From JAZDOT01 sp043798355 (GTDB lineage: Bacteria > Patescibacteriota > Gracilibacteria > Peribacterales > Peribacteraceae): a stretch of 64,000 bases of DNA. Below, piece by piece: positions 1 to 7,547 of the stretch. The DNA lies in contig JAZDOT010000011.1 in assembly GCA_043798355.1 (NCBI GenBank), positions 1 through 64,000 of the forward strand. Reading direction: 5' to 3'. The notes under the pieces are model-generated. The model was not told the DNA's origin. It made no database searches and was given only the letters and a program-made list of their open reading frames with translations. Positions within the stretch are counted from its first letter, which is position 1. Each line of letters begins with the position of its first letter. Both the position numbers and the translations under genes were made by a program.

Positions 1-254
1 GCGCGTTTCCTCTCCTCAAAATCCTTGTCGGCGGCATCGAACGTTTCCGCCTTGTAGCCGACTAGGGAGACGGTCTGGATGAGCGCTTGAACGGAAACAG
101 CGGAAGGATCGAAGAGGACGCTCGCCTTCTCTGCGGCGAAATTCACCGTGGCGTCCTGGACACCTGGAGTTTTTTTAAGCGCTTGAGTAATGAGCAGCGC
201 GCAGCTGGCACAGTGCATGCCGGTGATGGAGAGGGTGATGCGGGTGGGGGGCAT
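1..254 (-). CDS. copA: Copper-translocating P-type ATPase, N-terminal heavy-metal-binding domain (partial)
   Basis: The frame starts at the ATG at 254-252 and runs off the left edge, so only 84 residues are visible. It encodes one HMA fold: a beta strand, then GMHCASC at residues 12-18, then a helix and a VGYKAE segment typical of MerP/CopZ-like domains. The domain binds Cu(I) through the CxxC pair. It is most often the N-terminus of a CopA-type ATPase, which exports copper across the membrane. The gene is last in a minus-strand operon behind an HMA-SafE-cupredoxin fusion (340-1710) and an exported Cys/His protein (1785-2144), which supports copper handling. A stand-alone copper chaperone is possible, because the ATPase body lies outside the window. 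No Shine-Dalgarno is visible; the start abuts a 9-nt repeat array. Confidence 0.72.
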   Translation of the reverse strand, partial: MPPTRITLSITGMHCASCALLITQALKKTPGVQDATVNFAAEKASVLFDPSAVSVQALIQTVSLVGYKAETFDAADKDFEERKR

Positions 255-255
255 G

Positions 256-303
256 GAGCGGAAGGGAAAAGAGGGGAAAGAGGGCAAGGAAGACAAAGAT
301 GTA
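256..303. repeat. Degenerate 9-nt tandem array (AAAGAGGNC-like)
   Basis: Purine-rich units of about 9 nt (such as GGAAAGAGG and CAAGGAAGA) repeat four to five times directly upstream of the copA-like start. The same unit type recurs near 2255, 19862, 34955, 35618 and 45432. Confidence 0.6.
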
Positions 304-339
304 GAGACGAACCGATGGTTCGTCTCGTTCTATCCATAT

Positions 340-1710
340 TTAAAGTACAGTGAATGCCCCCCGCACCATACCCATCGAACAACTGAACGCGAGTGTTCCC
401 CTGGATGGCGCGGTGAACTCGATCACGTTGTCACCAGCCTGCAGGATCTTCTGGATGCCGAGGGAGGGGATCACGATACCGCGCGTGCAGCCTCCCGCTT
501 TCGTGCCATCCACGTGCCAGCGGACGGGAGCGTCGGCGCGGATCGTGAGCTGATCCGGTTCGTATCCGTATCCATTCACGGTCATGTACACATCCTGCGC
601 CGCAGCGCTCGGGATGCCGAGGGGAGGGGAGGAGGCGAAGGAGGGAACGGAAAATCCCGTGAGCGCGAGACCGCTTCGGAGATTCAGGATGGCGAGAAGG
701 AGCACGAGCGTTCCCGAGAATCTGAGGAAGATCCGGGAGAAGTGTCCGTGCGCCGAAGAGGAGAGAAGACTGATACCGAGGAGGGCGGGCAGCGTTCCGA
801 GCGCGAACGCGAACATGGTGAGAGCGCCGTTTTGGAAGGATCCCGATGCGAGTGCGGCGACCTGCAGCGACTGTGTGAAGCCGCAGGGGAGGAAGAAGGT
901 CATTGCCCCGAGCACGACGGGGGCGAGAGGATGGTTCTTCTCTGAAAGATTGGCGATCCAGTGGGAGAGCGCTTTCGGCGGCCGGATTTGGAAAGATCCG
1001 CTTGGGATGATCTTCAGGATACTGAGCGCGAGGGAAAGCATGATGAGGGCAACGATGATCGTGAGAATGCTCGTCATGATGGGCGTGAGCGCGATGGCCT
1101 TGCCGAGGAATCCGATCAGACCGCCGAGGATGAAGTAGGAGAAGAGACGGGCGATGTTGAACTGGAGGAGCGGCTGGAATCGCTGCCAGGCCGTCTCGGA
1201 CTGGTGCGTTTCGTTGTATTTCGTGGCGACGGCGAGGAGTAACCCTCCGCTCACGGCGAGGCAACTGCTGAAACCTGCGATCACCCCGATGAGGATGACG
1301 CCGCCAAACGAGAGGATGCCGGTCGTCTTCGGGGCGAGGGAAACGAGATCGAACGCAACGAGGAGCTTCCAGAGCGCAAAAATGATGATGAAGGCACCGC
1401 CGATTTCCAGCCATTTTCTGCCCGAAGGTTCCTGCGGGATTGCATGCATGTTCTCCGGGGAGATCGCTTCCGAACCGAACGAGCGAAGGCTGTATCCGGC
1501 CTCACGGACAATACGTTCGACATCCTTTCGGAGTTTTTCCGGCGCTTGAATAGTCGAAACGGTGCCTCTGCCTTTCCGATGATTGATGCGGGCATGCGTG
1601 ATCCCCGGGACGTCTTTGAGGGCGCGTTCAAGGAGGAGTTCGCAGCTGGCACAGTGCATCCCGTCGATGTGGACGGGGATGGTGTGATGATCGGGAGAAT
1701 CGGGAGTCAT
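340..1710 (-). CDS. HMA domain - SafE/DsbD-like membrane domain - cupredoxin fusion
   Basis: A 456-residue fusion of three modules. An N-terminal HMA domain carries GMHCASC at residues 17-23. About eight hydrophobic segments follow (roughly residues 95-375), resembling the sulfite-exporter/CcdA-like family, with paired Gly/Pro motifs such as FFLPCGFTQS. A C-terminal cupredoxin-like domain (about 385-456) has Cys in GGCTRG and FSCSMGM, the usual metal ligands. Proteins with this layout are found beside copper ATPases and are thought to move or reduce copper at the membrane; the exact role here is inferred. I chose the ATG at 1710 because it directly precedes the HMA domain. An in-frame ATG at 1752 would add 14 residues. 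Neither has a clear ribosome-binding site. Confidence 0.8.
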   Translation of the reverse strand: MTPDSPDHHTIPVHIDGMHCASCELLLERALKDVPGITHARINHRKGRGTVSTIQAPEKLRKDVERIVREAGYSLRSFGSEAISPENMHAIPQEPSGRKWLEIGGAFIIIFALWKLLVAFDLVSLAPKTTGILSFGGVILIGVIAGFSSCLAVSGGLLLAVATKYNETHQSETAWQRFQPLLQFNIARLFSYFILGGLIGFLGKAIALTPIMTSILTIIVALIMLSLALSILKIIPSGSFQIRPPKALSHWIANLSEKNHPLAPVVLGAMTFFLPCGFTQSLQVAALASGSFQNGALTMFAFALGTLPALLGISLLSSSAHGHFSRIFLRFSGTLVLLLAILNLRSGLALTGFSVPSFASSPPLGIPSAAAQDVYMTVNGYGYEPDQLTIRADAPVRWHVDGTKAGGCTRGIVIPSLGIQKILQAGDNVIEFTAPSRGTLAFSCSMGMVRGAFTVL

Positions 1711-1784
1711 GGGAGAGAGGGGAAATGGCGAAAAACGCTGAAAAACATTCACTGATGCTCGTGAGTGTCATGGTCATCCCCGAT

Positions 1785-2144
1785 TCATTCTCTCAGAACG
1801 ACAAATGCGGAGAGCGGGTCGGAGGGAGGCGGTTGCCCTGCGGAGAGGAGGGGCAGAGCGACACTCTCCGGATTCGTGATGATGAATGCTACGGGGGTGA
1901 CTGCGCAGGAAGGGGAGACCGAAGTGCTGGTGTGATCACCTTGGTCCGGGAGCCCTACCGTCGGCATCAGGGAGCAGTGATCGCCGCTCGCGGGTAGAGC
2001 CGGATGATCGTTCTCCTGCTTGGTAGACTCATGAGCACAATGTCCGGAGGGGGCCACGTCGGAGGCGGACACGACGGAGGCCGGGAAACAGGCGTTGCCG
2101 AAGAGGAGGAAGAGGCCGACAGTGAGCGAGAGAAAGAGTCTCAT
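1785..2144 (-). CDS. Exported Cys/His-containing small protein, possible metal binding
   Basis: 119 residues with a clear signal peptide: MRLF followed by a hydrophobic stretch ending in LLFGNAC, which is close to a lipobox but not a perfect one. The mature part is low in secondary structure and holds scattered Cys and His (GHCAHES, GDHCSLM, SPSCAVTP). It is first in the minus-strand operon ahead of the HMA-SafE-cupredoxin fusion (75 bp gap), so a copper-related role outside the membrane is plausible. No family is recognised; function is inferred only from context. Confidence 0.6.
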   Translation of the reverse strand: MRLFLSLTVGLFLLFGNACFPASVVSASDVAPSGHCAHESTKQENDHPALPASGDHCSLMPTVGLPDQGDHTSTSVSPSCAVTPVAFIITNPESVALPLLSAGQPPPSDPLSAFVVLRE

Positions 2145-2228
2145 GGAGAAAGCTCATTGTAGGCGAAGGCGCTTTGTATTGCAAGAGAAAGCCGCAAAGG
2201 GCAGAAAGGTGGTCATTGCGAGGGCAAA

Positions 2229-2254
2229 GCCACGTCGGTCACGACCGACGTGGC
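2229..2254. repeat. Perfect 12-bp-stem palindrome
   Basis: GCCACGTCGGTC, a 2-nt spacer (AC), then its exact reverse complement. It lies between two minus-strand genes with no T-tract on either side, so it is not a standard terminator. 9-nt repeat units follow it (2255-2290). Confidence 0.75.
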
Positions 2255-2290
2255 AAAGAGGAAAAAGAGGGCAAGGAAGGAAAAGAGGTG
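2255..2290. repeat. Degenerate 9-nt tandem array
   Basis: Units such as CAAAGAGGA, AAAAGAGGG, CAAGGAAGG and AAAAGAGGT follow the palindrome. Same family as the arrays at 256, 19862 and 45432. Confidence 0.55.
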
Positions 2291-2299
2291 AAGGTTTAC

Positions 2300-2323
2300 C
2301 AGCAGCACCCTTCCAGGGTGCGG
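2300..2323 (+). repeat. REP-like hairpin, copy 1
   Basis: CAGCAGC flank followed by the hairpin GCACCCT-TCC-AGGGTGC and GG. It matches the two REP elements next to the RAYT gene at 59399-59488, with stem changes that keep pairing. A partial second copy lacking the CAGCAGC flank sits at about 2338-2356. Confidence 0.65.
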
Positions 2324-2374
2324 TTGCCGGAGAGCCGAACCTTCCAGGGTGCGGTTGTGCGAACCTCCGTTTCG

Positions 2375-2902
2375 TTATTGAGCGGGCGGCGTCTGCTGTT
2401 CCAGCCTGTATGCCCGCATCTTTTTCTGGAATGTATCATTGAGATCCTTCAGGCAGGTGGAACGCTGGCGGCCGGGCGGAGCTTTCATGCAAGCGAGCTG
2501 TGCGGAGCGCAGGTCATTCAGGTATGGGATGCGGGAGGTATTGACGTCCTCTGTCGGCGTGAATTCCCCGAGCGTTTTTCTCGTTTTTGCTACCTCGATC
2601 TGGTACTTCGTCTTGCGCTCCAGCCGGAGCTTCTCGCGGAGATTGCCCTGTCCGCGATCCATCTTTTTGTCGTAGAGAATGTACGCATCCGTCGGCCTGC
2701 TCATCCCGCCCGTGCGCTTCGCCCGCGCCAGTTGCCGCGCCTTGCATCGTTCGATTTTGTCGGGGCCGAGATTCTGACAGATGCGGAAAAGTTGAGTTTT
2801 CTGATCTGCGGTGAGTTCGGGAAAGGCGGTTTGTGCCGCGAAGAGAGCGGTTGGGAGGAGAGTGAGGAGCCAGGCGGTGAGAACAATGAAGCGGAGACGC
2901 AT
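2375..2902 (-). CDS. Secreted protein of unknown function
   Basis: 175 residues. The ATG at 2902 begins MRLRF and a hydrophobic signal peptide ending ALFAAQ; an upstream TTG in frame (2908) is less likely. The mature part is mostly charged helix with four Cys spread in pairs (FRICQN, IERCKA, LACMKA, STCLKD), a spacing that could form two disulfides. No family is recognised. It lies between the copper operon and a zinc-ribbon gene on the same strand, with REP and 9-nt repeats downstream. Confidence 0.65.
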   Translation of the reverse strand: MRLRFIVLTAWLLTLLPTALFAAQTAFPELTADQKTQLFRICQNLGPDKIERCKARQLARAKRTGGMSRPTDAYILYDKKMDRGQGNLREKLRLERKTKYQIEVAKTRKTLGEFTPTEDVNTSRIPYLNDLRSAQLACMKAPPGRQRSTCLKDLNDTFQKKMRAYRLEQQTPPAQ

Positions 2903-2986
2903 AAACAAAGAGAGAATGGAGGAATGGTAGCAGAGAGGAATTGATCATGGATAATTGATCATTGAAAATTATTTCAGAGAGAAATG

Positions 2987-3022
2987 AAAAGGCCCTGTAC
3001 CACGTAAGGTGCAGGGCCCTTC
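2987..3022 (-). terminator. Rho-independent terminator of the zinc-ribbon gene
   Basis: Read on the minus strand: AGGGCCCTG, loop, then a matching arm ending CAGGGCCTTTTC. The stem has 9 bp and a short T run, 22 bp after the stop at 3044. Confidence 0.7.
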
Positions 3023-3043
3023 ATACGAAAGCAAAATTCGCGC

Positions 3044-3325
3044 TTAGGCTGCCTGACGCTGTGCTTTGAAGCACGGCGTGCAGAGCACGGGCTTGCCGCC
3101 CTCTTCCGGCGTCTTGGGCGGGAAGGGAACCTGGCAAGCGGCGCCACACTGGGCGCACACGGCGTCGTAAAGCTTCCGGGCTCCGCGGTCCGTTTTGCGG
3201 GCGGAGCGGCAAGCCTTGCAGCGCTGGGGAGCGCTCAAGTTCTTGGACGCATAGAACTCTTGTTCACCATCAGTGAAGGTGAACACTGCGCCGCAGTCGC
3301 GGCACGTAATCTCCTGATCGGCCAT
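3044..3325 (-). CDS. Small double zinc-ribbon protein
   Basis: 93 residues with two Cys4 clusters: CRDC and CKAC about 27 residues apart in the first half, then CAQC and CTPC in the second half. This matches the CxxC-x17-CxxC-type zinc ribbons common in CPR genomes, thought to bind nucleic acid or protein, although no target is known. A minus-strand promoter (TTGACT-17-TACAGT at 3446-3418) lies about 90 bp upstream, and a terminator follows, so it is a single-gene transcription unit with a leader of roughly 85 nt. Confidence 0.8.
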   Translation of the reverse strand: MADQEITCRDCGAVFTFTDGEQEFYASKNLSAPQRCKACRSARKTDRGARKLYDAVCAQCGAACQVPFPPKTPEEGGKPVLCTPCFKAQRQAA

Positions 3326-3417
3326 GAGGCAACAGGGGAAGGAAAATAAAATGACAGGTGCCTTCTCCCAGTGTTCTCATGTTTGAGAGTTCTGATACGA
3401 AGGTCGCTGCTATTTCT

Positions 3418-3446
3418 ACTGTAGGCGGTGAGGAGGTCGAAGTCAA
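3418..3446 (-). promoter_or_regulatory. Sigma70-type promoter for the zinc-ribbon gene
   Basis: On the minus strand TTGACT (3446-3441), a 17-nt spacer, then TACAGT (3423-3418). It predicts a start near 3411. Confidence 0.65.
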
Positions 3447-3558
3447 TCGAAGGAAGGGGTTTTTTCGGGGATTCCGTGCGTGATCCTGTAGGGGTAGAGA
3501 AAGCTTCTCCGCAACGCATTTTTGGTGTATACTATCAGGAAAAATACCAATTTTCCTC

Positions 3559-6500
3559 ATGGCAATCTTCCGGAGAAAAGACAACCCATCTGCCGAACCT
3601 CCTCCCGGTCAGGAACCCACCAAGGGGCCGCCCCCGCGTACATCGGCAGATGTGCCGCGGAGGGTGGAAACAGAACCGGTTACCGGAAAACTCCGCCTGA
3701 CAGCGGAGGGGAAGTCGGAGAATCCCATCGAGGGCGGCTATGAGGGAATAGAAGATGTTCTGGAGGTGGGGGAGTACACGATCTTGTGCACGACCGGGAA
3801 GATCATTGTGCTCGATGGAGCGCTTCGGGAGATCCAGACATTTCCTGGTGGGGGGAAGAAGGAAATGGTGGTGGATTGGCAGACATTGCTCCCGCGTCTG
3901 GGACGTCCCAGTTGTTGGAAGTTCACGGAGGGAAAGCCAACTACTGGGTACCTTCCTGTTCGGGAACTCCCGCTCCTCTTTCGCAGGGTGGCTCAAGGGG
4001 CTATAGAACGGTTAGGAACGGAGGAAGGAAAGAACCGCACCGTCGACATCGGTGGTGAGGCATGCGCCATGCCCCTGGGCAAAAGTGTGCTCAGCCTCCC
4101 TAATGATCGGTACCTCTTCGTCACCGAGGCCGGTTCCGGCACGAATGGTTTCTGTGTGTACGACACCCGTCCGCACAGTGTGCTGGAACATCCGAAAAAC
4201 TGGGTTCGGCTCTCGATCGGTGCAAGAGAAGATTCTTTTCCGCAGTGGATGAAGGATGCGAGGGGGAGGATGTCCGTCCGGACGAGCCACGAAAGACCGC
4301 TCGTGGATCTGCCTTCGGATACTGCGGTGCGCGTGACGGCGGACGGCGTGGAATTTCTTCAGCAGGGATCGTGGGAGAAGGCGCAGGGCGGCAAACTCGA
4401 TGATCGCACGGTCGCTGTCGGCGACAACATCGCGTTCCACGCTCCGAAGAATCTCCTCGTGTACATGACCGGCGATCATCCTTCGGAGCTGACGGTGTGC
4501 CGGACCGAAGGAGACGCGGGCACGTGGAAGGAGAAGAAGGAAATTCGCAAGTTGCCTTCCCGCCGCGGGACTGTTTCGCATCTGAAAATCGATCCCACGG
4601 GATCATTCCTGCTCTTCACAGAAGACGGGAAGAACGTCATTCTCGACTTCGCTTCCCTGGAGGAAGTGGACGCTTCGGCACTCGAGGGGCTGAACATCGT
4701 TTCGTTCGATCATGGCGGCCGGTTGTGCGCGATCGGGAAGGACGGCCACCTCGGAAAGTACCGGACCAATTTTGTTTCGCTTTCGTCCGAGCTCCAGGTG
4801 GCACAGGTCGCCCGCATGGCGGCGAATGTGGATGCAACCAAGTATTTCGGCTCCCCCTCTCAGAAGGGAGTGCGGAGGGAAGGGGCTGCAATCGAACAGA
4901 GCACGGCGGCATTCGGCAGTCTTCGGCAAACACTGGAACCGGAATTTTTGCGGCGTATCTCCGTCGCCTCCACTCCTGCAGCGGTGCAGGAAGTGGAGCA
5001 GGCTCTCGCTCTGCTCCGGAGTGATCTGAAGACCAGGCAACTGACCGATGAGCAAGTCACCTACGTCACGGCTGGTATCGAGGGAAAGCTCCGTGAACGC
5101 CGCACAGTGATCGCGGATACGACGGTGAACGCTGTGATGGCATTTGCCCGGGAACGGCTCCAGAAACCGCTCACGACGTTCGCGCAGGTGCAGGCGCTCC
5201 AGGTCCAGATGGAGACGGCGCGCTCCGTCCGGGACGTCATCAGCCCGAACATCGCAAACCCGCTCGACGCCGTCATGGACGAATTCGATGAAAAGCGAAG
5301 GACGTTCTACCGCGAGCACAGCGCGGAGCTTTTGCGTGACATCGGCGGGATCCTGGAAGCACAGAAGCAATTGGTGGCCGGGATCACGTCGAAACCGGCC
5401 TTCGACCGGTGGATCGATCAGGATTTTCCTCCGGTGAAGACGCGTTTCCTGCGTGCGCAGATGGAGTGTCCGTCCGAGTGTGCAGAGGCAAGGGCCGCCC
5501 TTGGAGGGATGGTGCAGGCACTCACGCAGCTGGCCGCCGATGCGGAACGGAAGTTTGAAGAGGAGTACGAAAGCGTCCGCGAGCAGGCGGCGGACGAGAT
5601 CACCGGTCTCGCAGAGTTCATCACCGGAGAAATCGACCAGATCCTCACGCGCCTCGAGGGCAGGAGATTCCAGACACGCGCGGAGGCGGAGAGTTTCGTC
5701 GGTCGTTTCCCCGCATTGGACGAACTGCGTTCCCAGATGGAGATCCTGAGGGCGAAAAGCTCCTCGGATGCCGACAAAGTCCGCGACCATCTGGAGAACC
5801 GGATCTCACGGTTCCTGCATCAGATCGAGCGTCAGGAGGGCAGGAAGGTGGACGAAGCCGGGAAGCAGGTGGAGACGTTCGGAGGGACGGACTTTGAAAT
5901 TTTTGAAGGGAAAGCGAAAGAGGAGAGAGAGGAGAGGAAAAAGAGGAGCGTCGATGTGACGTTCAAAATCGATGAAAAAATCATCGTTCCCGGAGCGGAC
6001 CCCGACCAGTACCGCGGGGATGTCCTGGTGCAGATCACGACCGCGCGGGGCGTGCAGACGATCCGCCCATGGGAGGGTCAGGCACACGAAGAGGAATATC
6101 GCCGCGGGTATAGCGAGAGCCGCGGTGAACGATTCCGCTCCTTCATGACTGCTGCAGAGTTTCGGGAGTTCCGGAAGGAATGGATCCAGTGGAGCAAATC
6201 GGGGGGTCCGCTGAAGCGGGAGTACGAGGAGAAGCGTCAGGCGCTGAAGGAGTATTATGCGAAGAGAGCGGATCTTCGTCTTGGAAAAAGAGCGGCAGCA
6301 GGGGGGGCAGCGGAAGCAGGGTGGGATCCGGAGCACTACAAACAACTTCTCGCCGACTTCTCAAAATTCTGCGCTGGACATTCCATTGCACTCATTCGCA
6401 GGATCGAAGCAATCGCCTCCGCAGAGAATCCGATGCATGCGAACGGCCGCGGAATGGTTCCCGAATGGCAGGATCACTGGGTCTCTGGTCCCGAGGATGA

Positions 6501-7530
6501 GGAGCGCCTCGGGACGATGGCGAAGTTCTTCAATCAGCAACTGGATCTGCAGTCCGGTTGTCTCAATCTCAAGGGACACGCGGGAACGGGGAAGGATGTC
6601 CTCATGCGGATGTTCGCCGCCCGCGCGCGCCGCCCCCTCTTCACGGTGGACTGCACCAAGTGGACGGACGAATACTCGCTGTCCGCCGATCTCATCCTGG
6701 AATCGAGCGATGGGGCGACCCAGACCATCGAGCTGCCGTCTGTCGTCTTGGATGCCATTCAAACGCCGGGGGCCATCCTCTACTTCAACGAGATCAACGG
6801 CATGACCGACCAGGCGCGCATCTTCCTCCACTCGCTCATGGACGAGAAGCGCGAACTCTCCATCAAAGTGCGTTCGACGGGGCGGACGGTCAAGGTGCAC
6901 CCGTCGGTCATCATTGCTTCGTCCATGAACCCGGGCTACCCGGGGACATTCGAACCGCAGGCGGCCACGAGGAGCCGGTGGACGGAGATGAACGTCAACT
7001 ATGCGCCGCTCACGCGCCCGGCGGACAAAAAGGATGCGAATCAGCAGCCTGTCTACACCGTTTCCGACGCGCTCAAGATAGCGCGCAGCACCCAGTCCTT
7101 CCGCGAGGCCAGCCGGGAGCAGAGTCTGGAGCGAAACGCCTTCGTCCGGATGTGGGATGCGCATGTGAACCGCCACGGCGTGGCCGAGCTGACACCGCCG
7201 CAGAAGTTCGACATGAACGCCATCGTCGCGCTCACGCAGTTCGCCCACGCAATCAACACGCGGTTCATGCTGACGATCGACGATCCGACCAAAGCGATGG
7301 AGAACCAGGAAGAGTTCTACAAGTACCCGCTGTCGCTTCGGGAACTGAGGCTTTGCGCCAATGCCCTCGGGCGCATGACGGACGAGGAGAAGGGTCTTTC
7401 CGATGCTGTCCAGACGGCACGGGATCTCATCAATCTCTACTACATCGGCCACTACGACAATGTGGCAACTGCCGACAAGATCCGCGCTGCGATGAAGCTC
7501 TGGCAGCCCGCTACCCGCCTCGGCCCGTAA
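3559..7530 (+). CDS. Giant protein: beta-propeller-like N-terminus, coiled coil, MoxR-type AAA+ ATPase
   Basis: 1323 residues. After a Pro-rich start (1-60), residues about 60-440 are beta-rich with repeated WD40-like turns (DPTGSFLLFTEDGK, HGGRLCAIGKDGHLGK). Residues 480-800 are long charged helices. The C-terminal AAA+ domain has Walker A GHAGTGKD (1006-1013), a Walker B-like ILYFNEIN (1073-1080) in which the usual Asp is Asn 1077, and a sensor-1-like SSMNPGYPGTFE. MoxR-type ATPases usually work with VWA proteins to assemble or activate partners; the next gene (17 bp downstream) encodes exactly such a VWA protein. The substrate is unknown. A -10-like TATACT lies at 3528-3533. Confidence 0.8.
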   Translation: MAIFRRKDNPSAEPPPGQEPTKGPPPRTSADVPRRVETEPVTGKLRLTAEGKSENPIEGGYEGIEDVLEVGEYTILCTTGKIIVLDGALREIQTFPGGGKKEMVVDWQTLLPRLGRPSCWKFTEGKPTTGYLPVRELPLLFRRVAQGAIERLGTEEGKNRTVDIGGEACAMPLGKSVLSLPNDRYLFVTEAGSGTNGFCVYDTRPHSVLEHPKNWVRLSIGAREDSFPQWMKDARGRMSVRTSHERPLVDLPSDTAVRVTADGVEFLQQGSWEKAQGGKLDDRTVAVGDNIAFHAPKNLLVYMTGDHPSELTVCRTEGDAGTWKEKKEIRKLPSRRGTVSHLKIDPTGSFLLFTEDGKNVILDFASLEEVDASALEGLNIVSFDHGGRLCAIGKDGHLGKYRTNFVSLSSELQVAQVARMAANVDATKYFGSPSQKGVRREGAAIEQSTAAFGSLRQTLEPEFLRRISVASTPAAVQEVEQALALLRSDLKTRQLTDEQVTYVTAGIEGKLRERRTVIADTTVNAVMAFARERLQKPLTTFAQVQALQVQMETARSVRDVISPNIANPLDAVMDEFDEKRRTFYREHSAELLRDIGGILEAQKQLVAGITSKPAFDRWIDQDFPPVKTRFLRAQMECPSECAEARAALGGMVQALTQLAADAERKFEEEYESVREQAADEITGLAEFITGEIDQILTRLEGRRFQTRAEAESFVGRFPALDELRSQMEILRAKSSSDADKVRDHLENRISRFLHQIERQEGRKVDEAGKQVETFGGTDFEIFEGKAKEEREERKKRSVDVTFKIDEKIIVPGADPDQYRGDVLVQITTARGVQTIRPWEGQAHEEEYRRGYSESRGERFRSFMTAAEFREFRKEWIQWSKSGGPLKREYEEKRQALKEYYAKRADLRLGKRAAAGGAAEAGWDPEHYKQLLADFSKFCAGHSIALIRRIEAIASAENPMHANGRGMVPEWQDHWVSGPEDEERLGTMAKFFNQQLDLQSGCLNLKGHAGTGKDVLMRMFAARARRPLFTVDCTKWTDEYSLSADLILESSDGATQTIELPSVVLDAIQTPGAILYFNEINGMTDQARIFLHSLMDEKRELSIKVRSTGRTVKVHPSVIIASSMNPGYPGTFEPQAATRSRWTEMNVNYAPLTRPADKKDANQQPVYTVSDALKIARSTQSFREASREQSLERNAFVRMWDAHVNRHGVAELTPPQKFDMNAIVALTQFAHAINTRFMLTIDDPTKAMENQEEFYKYPLSLRELRLCANALGRMTDEEKGLSDAVQTARDLINLYYIGHYDNVATADKIRAAMKLWQPATRLGP

Positions 7531-7547
7531 GAGCCCGACCCTCAATC

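Noticed and set aside
190..945. Plus-strand frame of 251 residues at the left edge
   Set aside because: It is the complement of the HMA-SafE-cupredoxin gene plus a repeat array, and is very rich in Glu/Arg as expected from antisense GC-rich frames.
4603..5790. Long minus-strand frame within the MoxR-type ATPase gene
   Set aside because: Antisense shadow; the plus-strand frame has recognisable domains and a continuous 1323-residue product.
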